Of a DNA stretch of 64,000 nt, positions 12,452-22,755 are shown piece by piece. Below the pieces are notes generated by a model. It searched no databases, had not been told where the DNA came from, and saw only the letters and a program-made list of their open reading frames with translations. Within the stretch, counting starts at the first letter, position 1; every line of letters begins with the position of its first letter. The stretch comes from Oopsacas minuta (taxonomy: Eukaryota > Porifera > Hexactinellida > Lyssacinosida > Leucopsacidae), in NCBI GenBank assembly GCA_024704765.1, contig JAKMXF010000166.1, forward strand, positions 186,001-250,000, written 5' to 3'. The position numbers were made by a program, and so were the translations under genes.

Positions 12452-15400
12452 ATGTTAGGAGATGATAATGCCATGTGTATCAGGGTTACACCATCTGTTC
12501 CCTTACGAATTGAATCTAGTCCTATGCACTCTACATTCCAATCTTACTCTTCTGTTACCATGGCATATGTGGATATTACATGTATTTCAGAGCATAATCA
12601 AACACACGTTTGGTTAGGACACAACTACTCTAAGACTCTATTTTCCGATGACGTCATATTACTGACACAACTATTCTTTGACCCTGTATCATGTCGTCCC
12701 ACTATATTTATGTTCTCTCATAAAACAGTTTATTGGTTTGTATGTACAGAGGATAATCAATGGGATCTAGCTTGGCATTACCCATCTTCACAGCGAGTTT
12801 ATTCTATTTCCACTACATTTGATAGAAACAACGAGACTTATACAATAAATTTATTATTTAGAGATAAACTACACAGAATCACTGGTATCAAAATGCTTGA
12901 TAATAATGTTGTTTTTGATTTTGATAATGCGAAACATCAAGATTTTGTAGTTACTCGCTCAACGAAAATTGTTGATATATTGAATATGTGTTGTCTAGAA
13001 GATCAAATCTCTATTTGTACTGTAGCTACCCTATCACTTCATAATTTGACAGGTGACAGTAGTATATCCACTTGTTATACTCCTAATCAGGATATATGTA
13101 TTAAATATTGCATGTTTGTTACGGAGATAGGATTGATAATCCTTCTGACTCAAACTGGGGAAATTCAGTTTATTGATTCATACACTTTAACTTTGTGTGA
13201 TGAATGGATTAATGAGAAATATAATTCAATCAGTCTCTTGGATGATGAAGAGCTATACTATCTAGTTTGTCATGAAGCTAATATTCATGAATTAAGAGTA
13301 ATAAGCCTAAGTAATTTGGAAACAGTTGCTGCATGTTCTTTGCCGGATATTTCTACTTTTCTAGTAAGTTCGAATTCTTCAGATCAATTCTGTTATTATT
13401 CCTTTGATAATGATTCAGTTTTGACGTTATATCACTGTCGTTTAGAATTCGTTTCTAAAGAAGTTGACCTTGAGAAAACTATGGTTAATTTTTCTTTAAT
13501 GCAAGCCTGTATGGACCATGGATTCGACTGGGTTACCGAGATAGTAGACAATATCAATGATTCTAAATTCCAAACTGCTTGCTTTCTTCTATGGAAACAT
13601 TACGATAGTATTCAGTATAAAGTAACGGTGAATATATTCATTCTATTTTTGGATAATATACCAAAAATTAACCATCTTGAGGGAGTAATTTTATGGTTAA
13701 AATCATTGCTTTTATTCATTTCTTTACATAATGATTCAAAGAAAAACTTCTTTGCTCAAATGCTTGAATGGACAGAAGGATACATTGTCAGTTTAGAGAA
13801 ACATTTCCCTGAGAAATGGATTCAACTTTCACTCAAATTAGTTCAATTTTTGAATTCTCAAATATATGCTATTGACGCTTGGGAAGCCAACAAACGACTT
13901 GCTCTTATTCAAAACCAAATTCAAGATATTGAAATTGTATTCAACACACTAAATATTCGTCTTTCATTCTCGCGCATCTCTGAATATTCTCTTTCTTCCT
14001 TTTTGCATGAATTATTACGTCACGCACATTCCTCAGAACAAATTCGTTCTCTCTTAACTTCTAAGATAATCTCTATTGTAAATCGTCACGGAGAGAGCTT
14101 AGACAATGTCCTATATAAATACATACGGTCTCTAGATGGGAAGTTGAATCAAGAAATCTATCTAGCTGAGCTATTGGAGTCTAAAGCTATGGCTGTTATT
14201 AGTTTTATCAGTTCAAACGAACTCAAACACGAATCAACTATATTTTTACTGACACACGCGAAACTACCTACCAGCAAAAAGTTAATAGAATTCGCGATTG
14301 AGGTTGAAAACTCAACACGTAGGGATATGCAGCATGAAATTGAATTAACTCGTGTGTTAAGCATACTCAGAGATGTGTCTATTGATATTCCAGCGCTCCA
14401 TTCTCGATCTCGTCACCAAATGTGGGTTATAATACCCTCTTTACAAGCAAATACTCAATCCACTGAACGAATTACAACAATTGCAAAATATGGAGATATT
14501 TCTGACCATATACTAGCGTACATATTACATTCTTCTCAATTACTATCTCTTTCATTTGAAGAGGATCCTTATTCCAAATTATGCGATCTACTACCACTCG
14601 TTTTACAAGCTCTAATAAACGCGGAAAATAATTTTGCTGAATCTGAATTACTACTTGATTTCCTTAATAAATTACGTCATCATTACGTATCACAACATAA
14701 TATAGTGACAAACGCTTCTAAGTTTTACACTAATTATTTTGATGATCTTTTCAAAGGTGTATACTTATACCATCATTTAAAAGATTTTGAAAACGGAAGA
14801 TCGATCCCATTTCTGATTAATTCTCAATCAAATACTGACATTTATTCCCAAATAATTCCACAAATTCCTAACTTAGAAGAGAATGAAACATGTTTAACTA
14901 GTCCATTAAAGAAAATGAAACTAAGTTCTGATCCAATGTCCATTTTCAAGAACTTGTATCAATTGAGTAAATTCCATCGTCGACAAATCTGGGATGACTT
15001 AATGACGTCAGCTCTTGAGCTGTCAAACATCACATGTGCTATTCTACTTATTAAATTACGAATTCAGAAAGAAGGTTTTGAAAGCGAAGAATCAATTTCA
15101 ATTTTATTTCCACAAATATTATCAAAATTTCCTCAAATTTTATCTGAATTAGAAGAACCAGTCCATACGTTAACACAATTGGAGCAGATTATATCATCGT
15201 ACATACCAGTTGTTGCTAGGGAAAAGTTCGTCGATTTACAGCAGCTTCTCCTCAAAATACGATTAATAAAAGATATAATGTTTCAATCTGAGTTTGAAAT
15301 AAAACCTAAACTGAATCAACAACAATTGAAGGAATCGCGAAGACTATTCCGTAACCATTCATATCAAGAGAAAGGATACATATTAGACAAATCATCTACT

Positions 15401-17788
15401 ACTAATTGTATATCATCTTTATCAAAAGCAGATTACGTCATATCTCCTAGACACTCTGCATCTATTCTAGCCACATTAAAGAACTTATTTCTACCCCAAA
15501 CTTCTCTCTGTTATCTCCTCCTTACGCTCTACTCCATCCCTACACTCATAATATCACCCACTCTACACAATATACCTGGATCTCTCCTTACCTCATTATT
15601 ACGTAATAGTCCAATTGATGTGACGTATGGCCTATCCCTCCTCTTGTGCCTATCTGACGATGAAGCTAAGAAAGAACTCATTGCCTGTCATAACAACAAA
15701 ACATCAAGTCCTTCATGGTTCTTATCAGTTTCATGGATTGTTATTTATTATCTAAAGTTGGTAGAATTAGATTCATTCAAATCCTATGCTATTAAAGCAC
15801 TTTCTATAGGACAATATGTTACATACATTCGCTCTGTAACTAAGCAAAAAATTGATATAAGGTGCACTGAATGGACTCCTGAATATATCATATCAAAACT
15901 GAATAACCCTATATTCTCTCCTGTACACATATTGAGGGTAGCAGAGCTATTCTCTCTCAATACTGATAATCTGTTGCTAGGCTGGATCAAATCAGCTGTT
16001 CATGATGAATGGGATGTGAATATAATCAAGGATGCTCTGTGTTTGCTAGAAGCAAGATTTGAATCATTGTACTCTCTATATCAGTCAGGAGAGACAGCTA
16101 GTTTTAACGGCATAAAATTTATATTGGATTCTATTTTACAACTTCAGCAGTCTTCTGATTATCAGCCTTTGTTACACAAAGCAGTTTGTCTAGTAAATTT
16201 CCTAATTTCTTCTCAAGCACCTTTTCTTACAAAATCTCTAAGCATAAGCTGTGATGCATCCCTGTTAGCTACAAATCAACTTACATTCAATGATCTATTA
16301 GGAGATGATCCATGGTCATTAATAAAGGATTTTCTAACATTTCAATATCTGAACATCTACCTTGGTCTTACTGCATATCTGAACATATTGAGAGATCATT
16401 TGATTAGCAACACGATAAAGGCTGAAGTTACCAAATCTACATCACAAGAGAAGAGTCTTTGCTTTCAACAGGTTAAGCAGTATTTAGAACAACTTGGCAC
16501 TCGCGAAATACAGATTGCCGCGAGTAAATGGCTTGGTTCAAACATGCAACACATCGAGGATAAAATGAAGGCGATACTTTTCGCGATTGAATCAGCTAAC
16601 CAGTGGAAGAATGAGACTACTGTCGTGGCAGAGATACAAAAAGCTTGCGAAGCTCAGGAAAAGCTACAAAATTTCTATAACATGCTTAAAGTTGAAGCAT
16701 GGCTATCTGAGCTAGGAATCAATGAAGATAATACTCCATCCAATTTATATCAACATCCTAGAGAGCTAATACGGGTATTAACAACTTCTTATCTTCCTGA
16801 AACTATATACCAATGTACAAAGCTATATCAAATTATCACAGATATTTGTTCAATATTCTCACTTGATATTGATACAGTAATTTCGGATTCTATTTCTTCA
16901 CTAATTTCTAACCAGAAAGAATTGAAAAGTTTAAATGATTCATTTAGTTTTTGTATTGAGAGAGATTTGGAGGAGATGGACGTATCTCTTGATATAACGA
17001 GTAATATATATACTCAGTTGATTGTACTTCTTTCTGGTGATTCGGTTGATATCGATCTACATGTGAATAATCTGATCAATATCGCAATACGAGATACTAA
17101 ATCACATTCTTACAGCAATCGCAAGGCTGCCCTACAACTCGCGATTATTCTCATCTCCCATCACTCCAGTCATAAGATTACTTTCAACGAATTCGTACTT
17201 GATATACTCACCCAAATCGCGAAACAATTCGATTCTCCATCCGGTAGAGAAGATAATCTTCTATCACTACATTTGCTACTAGAGTTATTGTGTGTTGTGG
17301 AAGACCTTGAGTTACTCGGGTACCCAATGGGTATAGGTACTTTCCTACAAAGCAGTAAACTATCTGTCATACAGGGATTGGTGAGAAATTTTGCAGATAG
17401 TGCTCAGGCGTTTGAGCTCTCCGCACGTATTAGTATGCTTTTATGTTCTAAAGTATCAGACACTATTTGGCAAGAGATTTTAGAGAAATTATGTAACTAT
17501 AAAAGATACTCTTTTCTACTCTCAATTCTACCGACATTAACTAACCATATTTCTTCAGATTTTATTACTCCATTAACTTTCAAGGTTCTTACACAAATCC
17601 CTCTCACACAACACACAAACCTATTTCCTCACTTTATACAGCTAGCTCATAGTCTACCTGAATTAACTCCTATTCTAAAACAGGAATTTATTAGTTCTAC
17701 TTACAATTTTGTTAAAGAACTGAAAGCTATTGGGGAAGAATCTTATGCTCAGATTCTAGAACATTTAGTTCAATCACAAGACAATTGA
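12452..17788 (+). CDS. KNTC1: Kinetochore-associated protein Rod/KNTC1-like
   Basis: 1778 residues from the first in-frame ATG (an upstream stop TAA lies at 12419-12421); human KNTC1 is about 2200. Rod is the large subunit of the Rod-Zwilch-ZW10 complex, which recruits Spindly, dynein and Mad1-Mad2 to unattached kinetochores. The first ~340 residues look like a beta-propeller (repeated hydrophobic strands), followed by a long alpha-solenoid. The segment around residues 565-640 (ESKAMAVISFISSNEL then RVLSILRDVSIDI) matches the vertebrate KNTC1 segment AKAMAVIACLSDTDL and what follows. The preceding stretch (LIQNQIQDIEIVF) also aligns. The C-terminal half is only generically solenoid-like. One intron-free exon of 5.3 kb. 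Alternatives would be other propeller-solenoid proteins such as nucleoporins or NBAS, less well matched. Confidence 0.75.
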   Translation: MLGDDNAMCIRVTPSVPLRIESSPMHSTFQSYSSVTMAYVDITCISEHNQTHVWLGHNYSKTLFSDDVILLTQLFFDPVSCRPTIFMFSHKTVYWFVCTEDNQWDLAWHYPSSQRVYSISTTFDRNNETYTINLLFRDKLHRITGIKMLDNNVVFDFDNAKHQDFVVTRSTKIVDILNMCCLEDQISICTVATLSLHNLTGDSSISTCYTPNQDICIKYCMFVTEIGLIILLTQTGEIQFIDSYTLTLCDEWINEKYNSISLLDDEELYYLVCHEANIHELRVISLSNLETVAACSLPDISTFLVSSNSSDQFCYYSFDNDSVLTLYHCRLEFVSKEVDLEKTMVNFSLMQACMDHGFDWVTEIVDNINDSKFQTACFLLWKHYDSIQYKVTVNIFILFLDNIPKINHLEGVILWLKSLLLFISLHNDSKKNFFAQMLEWTEGYIVSLEKHFPEKWIQLSLKLVQFLNSQIYAIDAWEANKRLALIQNQIQDIEIVFNTLNIRLSFSRISEYSLSSFLHELLRHAHSSEQIRSLLTSKIISIVNRHGESLDNVLYKYIRSLDGKLNQEIYLAELLESKAMAVISFISSNELKHESTIFLLTHAKLPTSKKLIEFAIEVENSTRRDMQHEIELTRVLSILRDVSIDIPALHSRSRHQMWVIIPSLQANTQSTERITTIAKYGDISDHILAYILHSSQLLSLSFEEDPYSKLCDLLPLVLQALINAENNFAESELLLDFLNKLRHHYVSQHNIVTNASKFYTNYFDDLFKGVYLYHHLKDFENGRSIPFLINSQSNTDIYSQIIPQIPNLEENETCLTSPLKKMKLSSDPMSIFKNLYQLSKFHRRQIWDDLMTSALELSNITCAILLIKLRIQKEGFESEESISILFPQILSKFPQILSELEEPVHTLTQLEQIISSYIPVVAREKFVDLQQLLLKIRLIKDIMFQSEFEIKPKLNQQQLKESRRLFRNHSYQEKGYILDKSSTTNCISSLSKADYVISPRHSASILATLKNLFLPQTSLCYLLLTLYSIPTLIISPTLHNIPGSLLTSLLRNSPIDVTYGLSLLLCLSDDEAKKELIACHNNKTSSPSWFLSVSWIVIYYLKLVELDSFKSYAIKALSIGQYVTYIRSVTKQKIDIRCTEWTPEYIISKLNNPIFSPVHILRVAELFSLNTDNLLLGWIKSAVHDEWDVNIIKDALCLLEARFESLYSLYQSGETASFNGIKFILDSILQLQQSSDYQPLLHKAVCLVNFLISSQAPFLTKSLSISCDASLLATNQLTFNDLLGDDPWSLIKDFLTFQYLNIYLGLTAYLNILRDHLISNTIKAEVTKSTSQEKSLCFQQVKQYLEQLGTREIQIAASKWLGSNMQHIEDKMKAILFAIESANQWKNETTVVAEIQKACEAQEKLQNFYNMLKVEAWLSELGINEDNTPSNLYQHPRELIRVLTTSYLPETIYQCTKLYQIITDICSIFSLDIDTVISDSISSLISNQKELKSLNDSFSFCIERDLEEMDVSLDITSNIYTQLIVLLSGDSVDIDLHVNNLINIAIRDTKSHSYSNRKAALQLAIILISHHSSHKITFNEFVLDILTQIAKQFDSPSGREDNLLSLHLLLELLCVVEDLELLGYPMGIGTFLQSSKLSVIQGLVRNFADSAQAFELSARISMLLCSKVSDTIWQEILEKLCNYKRYSFLLSILPTLTNHISSDFITPLTFKVLTQIPLTQHTNLFPHFIQLAHSLPELTPILKQEFISSTYNFVKELKAIGEESYAQILEHLVQSQDN

Positions 17789-17911
17789 TTTCTAAGCCTT
17801 TAGTAGCTTCTATTGTAGGTGAGATTTACTGATATTATTTCTATCTGACATTTTATAGCGTCCGTTAAGTAACGTCTATCTAGATGAACTAAGTCTTAAT
17901 TGTATTCAATT

Positions 17912-18050
17912 TAGTGGATACCGGTTATAAGAACACCGGATATAAGCACTATCTTCTGGAAACGGTTCTCACATATTCCTGTATGTTTTATACCAGTTAT
18001 AAGAACATGTTTTGCTACTCCGGAGGGGTTTCTTATAACCAGCATCCACT
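17912..18050. repeat. MITE-like inverted-repeat element
   Basis: About 140 bp bounded by imperfect inverted repeats. The left end (17913 onward) reads AGTGGATACCGGTTATAAGAA. The right end (to about 18049), read on the minus strand, is AGTGGATGCTGGTTATAAGAA, so 19 of 21 positions agree. An internal copy of the core (ATACCAGTTATAAGAACATG) lies near 17990. The termini resemble pogo-type elements. The element fills most of the 329 bp gap between the Rod-like gene and DNAAF5. Confidence 0.65.
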
Positions 18051-18117
18051 GTGCTTAATTTCCTAATACCGTGACATATTTGTATTGACAATACATAAGT
18101 TAGATTTTTATCTTATT

Positions 18118-20670
18118 ATGTCAGAAGAAGTAAAAGAGAAAGTACTTTATCTACAGCAACAACTACAACGAGATGTCAACTGCCTGTCAGATTCTAACAG
18201 ATCTGTACGTGCTAGTTCTTTGAATAAAATACGCAAATTTGTGTTTGTAGATAAACAGCTATCTTCTGAGGAAATTCTGTTAATGTTAGACTTTCTATTG
18301 AAACCGTTATTGAAGCTTTTTCCAGATTCAGTTGAGAAATGTCGCGAAACTTCTCTCGCTATATTCCGCGAGTTTTATGAGCGATTAGATTGTGAGGGAA
18401 TCGGACGTTCTCTCACATACCTAATGCCTGTTATGGTATCTAGGTTAGCTAACCAAGAAATAAAAGAACCTAGCGAGGAAATTCGTTTACAGATGATTGA
18501 ATTTTTGGAATATTTTCTAAAAAAACTTTCTAAACTTGTAATTACTCCATTTTACGATGACGTCATAATGATTCTCCATTTTTCTGTCACAGATCCTTAC
18601 GCAGAAGTTAAGAAAATCAGCTGTTCCCTAATAGAATACATTGCGCCATTCCTTTCAGATTGCTTTTTCGTGACAGGAGAATGTCTCATTACTCCTATTC
18701 TATCTTCCATAGGACATCAACATTCAAAAGTACGTACCGCTACTCTTAGAGCTCTCGGTGTCACAATGCAATGTGGTGGTTCTAAAGCTGGTAAGAGATT
18801 GGAGGAGTGTATGTTTCCATTAGCTCAGAGGACATTTGATCAGATACCTAATGTTAGGATATGTCTGTATCAGGTACTAGGGGGTTGGTTATTGGACCTA
18901 TTGGACAGGTACTCCTACTGGTACAGGTTGTTACCTCTGTTTTTAAGCGGGCTAACTGATGAACTTCCAGAGGTTAGAGAAAAGGTGAAATTGTTGTTTG
19001 ATGAAATTGGCGCCAAATATGAAGAAGAGAATGAAAGACAGCTGAAAGATTTCCTTGACTATCCAGATACAACCATAATAGATACACCATACACTAGACC
19101 TAGGTTAGGCTGTAGAGTACTTGTTAGAGAGAATTTCTCTAAAATACTCCCTGCTCTAATCCGAGATATGACAGACTGGACCGAAAGGAACAGATTAAAA
19201 GCCGCGGAACTTCTCTATACTCTCCTCGTGCATGAGGAAGATCACGCTACACAACATACATCTGCTATACTACAGGGCTTCTACAAAGGAATGTTAGTTG
19301 ATGAAGAGACCGTGAAGGAGAGAATAGACATGAGTGCTGAGGTGGTAGGTTACTTTGTCAGTTCCGACACTTGGATACCACTCGTGACGTCAGCCGTAAT
19401 CGGATCAACTGGTATTAAAACTCAGTCACCTGTTGCTACCAGTGTTCACTCAATGATAGCTACTCTACGCGTCTTTTCACACCTTTTAAAAGGCGCTAAA
19501 TCATCCAGCATTCAACCTCATATTTCAGAAATAGTACAATGTATATGCATCCCAGATCTTGCACTCTCAGAAACTCATGACGTCATTTTACATCTAGTCC
19601 ATTGCATGCATAACTTTATCGACAAAACAAACAAAGAAGATTGTGAGTTTATCTCAAATCAGCTGTTCGCTTCTCTATTAGGTTTATCAGCTAAACCTGT
19701 CTTAACAAATTCTCTCAGAGATTTGATTATAGATACACAAAGAAGCTTAGCAATACACCAAGAAATAGAAATACAAGATTTGTATAGAATACATACTAAA
19801 TCTATCTTGGAACAGATAGAGCCTACATCTAATAACTGGCTAGCTTCTACTTCTCATGAATTCCTGATATTCATTTCTATCCTCACCAACGCTGGTACAC
19901 ATCTGGGGTCTCTACTACCTGTTATAACAAGCATACTGATTACATGTATGACTCCTAAGAAGGATAATGTTATTAAGCTAGAGTTATTTAACGTATTGGT
20001 TGAATTACTAACTTCTGATCTGAATACTAGCTTGAATTCTCAGGGAGAACTCAAACAATTTATCCCTGAATTGGTATATAAAGTTATCCTACCAAATTGC
20101 AGATGGATGATAGGTCGTACAGCTGGAGTCATGCGTACCGCTAGTGTGTCTTGCCTCTGGGCTCTTGCTAAAACGGGGAGTTTCCCTGCTGAGTTGTGTT
20201 GTGATGCTGACCTACTCGCGGTTATTCCCACCTTATTAGACGATGATACTGAATCAACTCGCTTATCCACCTGTAAAGCATTCAAAGAGATTATATCTGT
20301 CCCTAATGTTCATCTTTCAACAGATCAGCTACACGAATTATACCCACATCTCGCGAAAAGACTTGACGACAACCGTGATGACGTAAGAGTTGCTACTTGT
20401 AAAATTCTAACTCGATTCTATCAATTAGTCCCTGCTAATTATAATACAGAGTTATATGCTGCTCATTTGAAGGACATGTACCAAGGACTCCTACTACATC
20501 TAGATGATCCTCTACAGGAAATACAAGAGGAAGTGTATGCTGTACTTGTAACAGCTGCTAAGATATGTCCTCAGCTGTTAATCGAACAGCTGGATAGTGT
20601 TAGACATAAACATAGAGTTAGTTACTACTGTAAGAATCTTAGTGAGTATGTTCGGAGTATTATTAGTTAA
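18118..20670 (+). CDS. DNAAF5: Dynein axonemal assembly factor 5 (HEATR2)
   Basis: 850 residues from ATG 18118; human DNAAF5 has 855. It is a cytoplasmic HEAT-repeat factor needed for preassembly of axonemal outer and inner dynein arms before import into cilia. The whole protein is HEAT repeats. The most diagnostic block (about residues 205-325) reads KVRTATLRALGVTMQCG, then FDQIPNVR, VLGGWLLDLLDRYSYWYRLLPL, DELPEVRE and LKDFLDYP, matching the family closely. Codons upstream of the ATG are open but lack a start. Single exon. With ENO4 and the DNHD1-like gene it indicates that the organism builds motile cilia or flagellate sperm. Confidence 0.93.
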   Translation: MSEEVKEKVLYLQQQLQRDVNCLSDSNRSVRASSLNKIRKFVFVDKQLSSEEILLMLDFLLKPLLKLFPDSVEKCRETSLAIFREFYERLDCEGIGRSLTYLMPVMVSRLANQEIKEPSEEIRLQMIEFLEYFLKKLSKLVITPFYDDVIMILHFSVTDPYAEVKKISCSLIEYIAPFLSDCFFVTGECLITPILSSIGHQHSKVRTATLRALGVTMQCGGSKAGKRLEECMFPLAQRTFDQIPNVRICLYQVLGGWLLDLLDRYSYWYRLLPLFLSGLTDELPEVREKVKLLFDEIGAKYEEENERQLKDFLDYPDTTIIDTPYTRPRLGCRVLVRENFSKILPALIRDMTDWTERNRLKAAELLYTLLVHEEDHATQHTSAILQGFYKGMLVDEETVKERIDMSAEVVGYFVSSDTWIPLVTSAVIGSTGIKTQSPVATSVHSMIATLRVFSHLLKGAKSSSIQPHISEIVQCICIPDLALSETHDVILHLVHCMHNFIDKTNKEDCEFISNQLFASLLGLSAKPVLTNSLRDLIIDTQRSLAIHQEIEIQDLYRIHTKSILEQIEPTSNNWLASTSHEFLIFISILTNAGTHLGSLLPVITSILITCMTPKKDNVIKLELFNVLVELLTSDLNTSLNSQGELKQFIPELVYKVILPNCRWMIGRTAGVMRTASVSCLWALAKTGSFPAELCCDADLLAVIPTLLDDDTESTRLSTCKAFKEIISVPNVHLSTDQLHELYPHLAKRLDDNRDDVRVATCKILTRFYQLVPANYNTELYAAHLKDMYQGLLLHLDDPLQEIQEEVYAVLVTAAKICPQLLIEQLDSVRHKHRVSYYCKNLSEYVRSIIS

Positions 20671-21526
20671 CTGAGCTGTTTTAAGTGCAACCCTATCACT
20701 GATATTTGCTGTTACTTTATTGTAAAAATAGTTTGTTCTAATTTAACGAGATTAATATTGAGTGAAACGCGGTTTTCACACTTTTTAAATAGAATGATAA
20801 ATTGGATAATAATCATTGCACTCAAACTTAGAAGTCTGTAGTTAGTTTATACCTTGAATATAGTATTTACTTGTATAATTTATGAAGTCAAACTAATGAC
20901 CTAAGATTATCAAGCACTTTACAATTATGGATATATACTTTACATATTTACAATTACAGGAAATATTATATATTATCTTGCTAGAAAATGTGGTAATCGT
21001 GCTCTGTTATACGATTCGTAACAGGTAAAATAAATCAAATTACTAATGCTTAAATAATAGATTATGCAATCTTAGATAGTTATTTCAATATGATGTATGA
21101 TTAATCATAGTTTTAAAATATGATATTCATTTCTGCAAAATATGATTAACTTCCTATTTAAGTCACAACTCACAAGCTGTGGATAATAATTGAATTAATA
21201 GCATTTTCTATGCTCATTTTAGGAAGAAATCTATTACAAATATTGCTGTGTTATCATTCAATCCTACCTAATTTTGACACATTTCCGTACTGACAAGCCC
21301 ATCATAAAGAATTTTTTGCAATAAATCTGCCTTCAAAATTCCAAAGCAAATGTACTTGTAACAAAGTTGTATCGTGTATGGCCGAATGGTGGGTTTTAAG
21401 ATATCTACGAATAAATCACTAATTCACTCTATAGTCACGTCCATATCAACTCTGCTTAATTACTTTTCTTGTAGATTCTAATATTACCGAACTATTATTC
21501 CAGCTCTATCAGTTCAATTGATTTGC
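20671..21526. other. Intergenic, AT-rich
   Basis: No gene, repeat or RNA recognised in about 860 bp. A TGATTAATCA palindrome like those near 7.8-7.9 kb occurs around 21098. Confidence 0.4.
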
Positions 21527-22735
21527 ATGGCAGTCAGTAATCCAGATAAGAATGGTGATAAGGTGAAAATACGAGGGATATGGACGTGGGGCAGTGATGG
21601 ATACGGTAGACTAGGACAAGGGACTATTAATAAACATCTACTTACTCCCCAGAAAGTATTAGGGCTAGAAGGGAAGGTAATTACCTCTATAGCTTGTGGT
21701 TCAGCACACACTATCATTACTTGTTATAAGACTGATGATGGTAAGGAAGGTGAAATAGGATGTTATTCTTGGGGAAAATGTCATTTTGGAATGCTCGGTC
21801 ATAATGAGTTAGAAATAGATCAAAGTATTCCTCTACAGTTAACTGTTTTGGGTGATATTAAGGAAAAGGTTCGGTCAGTTGGTTGTGGACAATCATTTTC
21901 ATTTCTTGTTACTGAAGGAGGAGGTACCTATAGCTGGGGATGTGGTTATTATGGTGCTCTAGGTCATGGTAACGAAACCTCACTACTAACTCCAAAACGT
22001 ATTGAAGGATTGAAAGGTGAAAAAGTAAAGTCAATAAGAGGAGGAGCATTTCATTCTATTGCATTGACAGAAGACGGAAAAGTATTTTCATGGGGAAGAG
22101 ACCATATGGGGCAACTTGGCTTAGCGCCTCTATCAGGAACATCGAAAGTTAGACTAAATCACAAAACGCCTGAACAAGTCATTTTACCATCTACCGCAAC
22201 TAAAATATCTACATTTTGTAATCACTCTATGATACTAATGGAGGATCAAATATTGTTAAGTTTTGGTGATAACACTCATGAACAATTGGGTCACAAAATG
22301 CCATCATATGATGCGAACAAAGATCTTAAAAAGGGTAAAGAAGAGTGTAGAGTTATGATTTTGTCTGAAAAAGAGCTGGAAACTTATATTCCAATTCTTG
22401 ATATGGCTTGTGGAACATCTCACTCCCTTGCCGTTACAACTTGTAATAAGTTATACTCATGGGGGAATAACAGTAATGGAGCTCTAGGTAGGAACGATCT
22501 GGATAAGGAACCTAAACAAGTTAAAGTTGGAGATGTAAAGTTTGTTGGCGTATCTGCTGGCCACGAATTCTCCCTCGCTCTGAGTATAGATAAGAAAGTA
22601 TATAGCTGGGGTGAAAATTATCTTTCTAAACTTGGTAGAGAAAATAAAACTGAATTTCCCGAGGAAGTTAAAGGTTTAGAGAATATTGATGAAATAATCT
22701 GTGCTGAAAACCATTGTACTGCTTTGGAATTTTGA
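21527..22735 (+). CDS. RCC1-repeat (beta-propeller) protein
   Basis: 402 residues from ATG 21527, made almost entirely of seven RCC1-type blades. The signature [WSF]-G-x-x-x-x-x-x-LG occurs as WTWGSDGYGRLGQG, YSWGKCHFGMLGH, YSWGCGYYGALGHG, FSWGRDHMGQLGL, LSFGDNTHEQLGH, YSWGNNSNGALGR and YSWGENYLSKLGR, alternating with GxxHS/T-type strands (CGSAHTI, CGTSHSLAV, AGHEFSLAL). There is no extra domain, nuclear signal or signal peptide. The sequence is not close enough to chromatin RCC1 to claim Ran exchange activity. It belongs to the broad RCC1/HERC-like propeller family of unknown role. Single exon; a mariner-type element begins 20 bp after its stop codon. Confidence 0.85.
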   Translation: MAVSNPDKNGDKVKIRGIWTWGSDGYGRLGQGTINKHLLTPQKVLGLEGKVITSIACGSAHTIITCYKTDDGKEGEIGCYSWGKCHFGMLGHNELEIDQSIPLQLTVLGDIKEKVRSVGCGQSFSFLVTEGGGTYSWGCGYYGALGHGNETSLLTPKRIEGLKGEKVKSIRGGAFHSIALTEDGKVFSWGRDHMGQLGLAPLSGTSKVRLNHKTPEQVILPSTATKISTFCNHSMILMEDQILLSFGDNTHEQLGHKMPSYDANKDLKKGKEECRVMILSEKELETYIPILDMACGTSHSLAVTTCNKLYSWGNNSNGALGRNDLDKEPKQVKVGDVKFVGVSAGHEFSLALSIDKKVYSWGENYLSKLGRENKTEFPEEVKGLENIDEIICAENHCTALEF

Positions 22736-22755
22736 TTGAATAATTAGTGTATATA

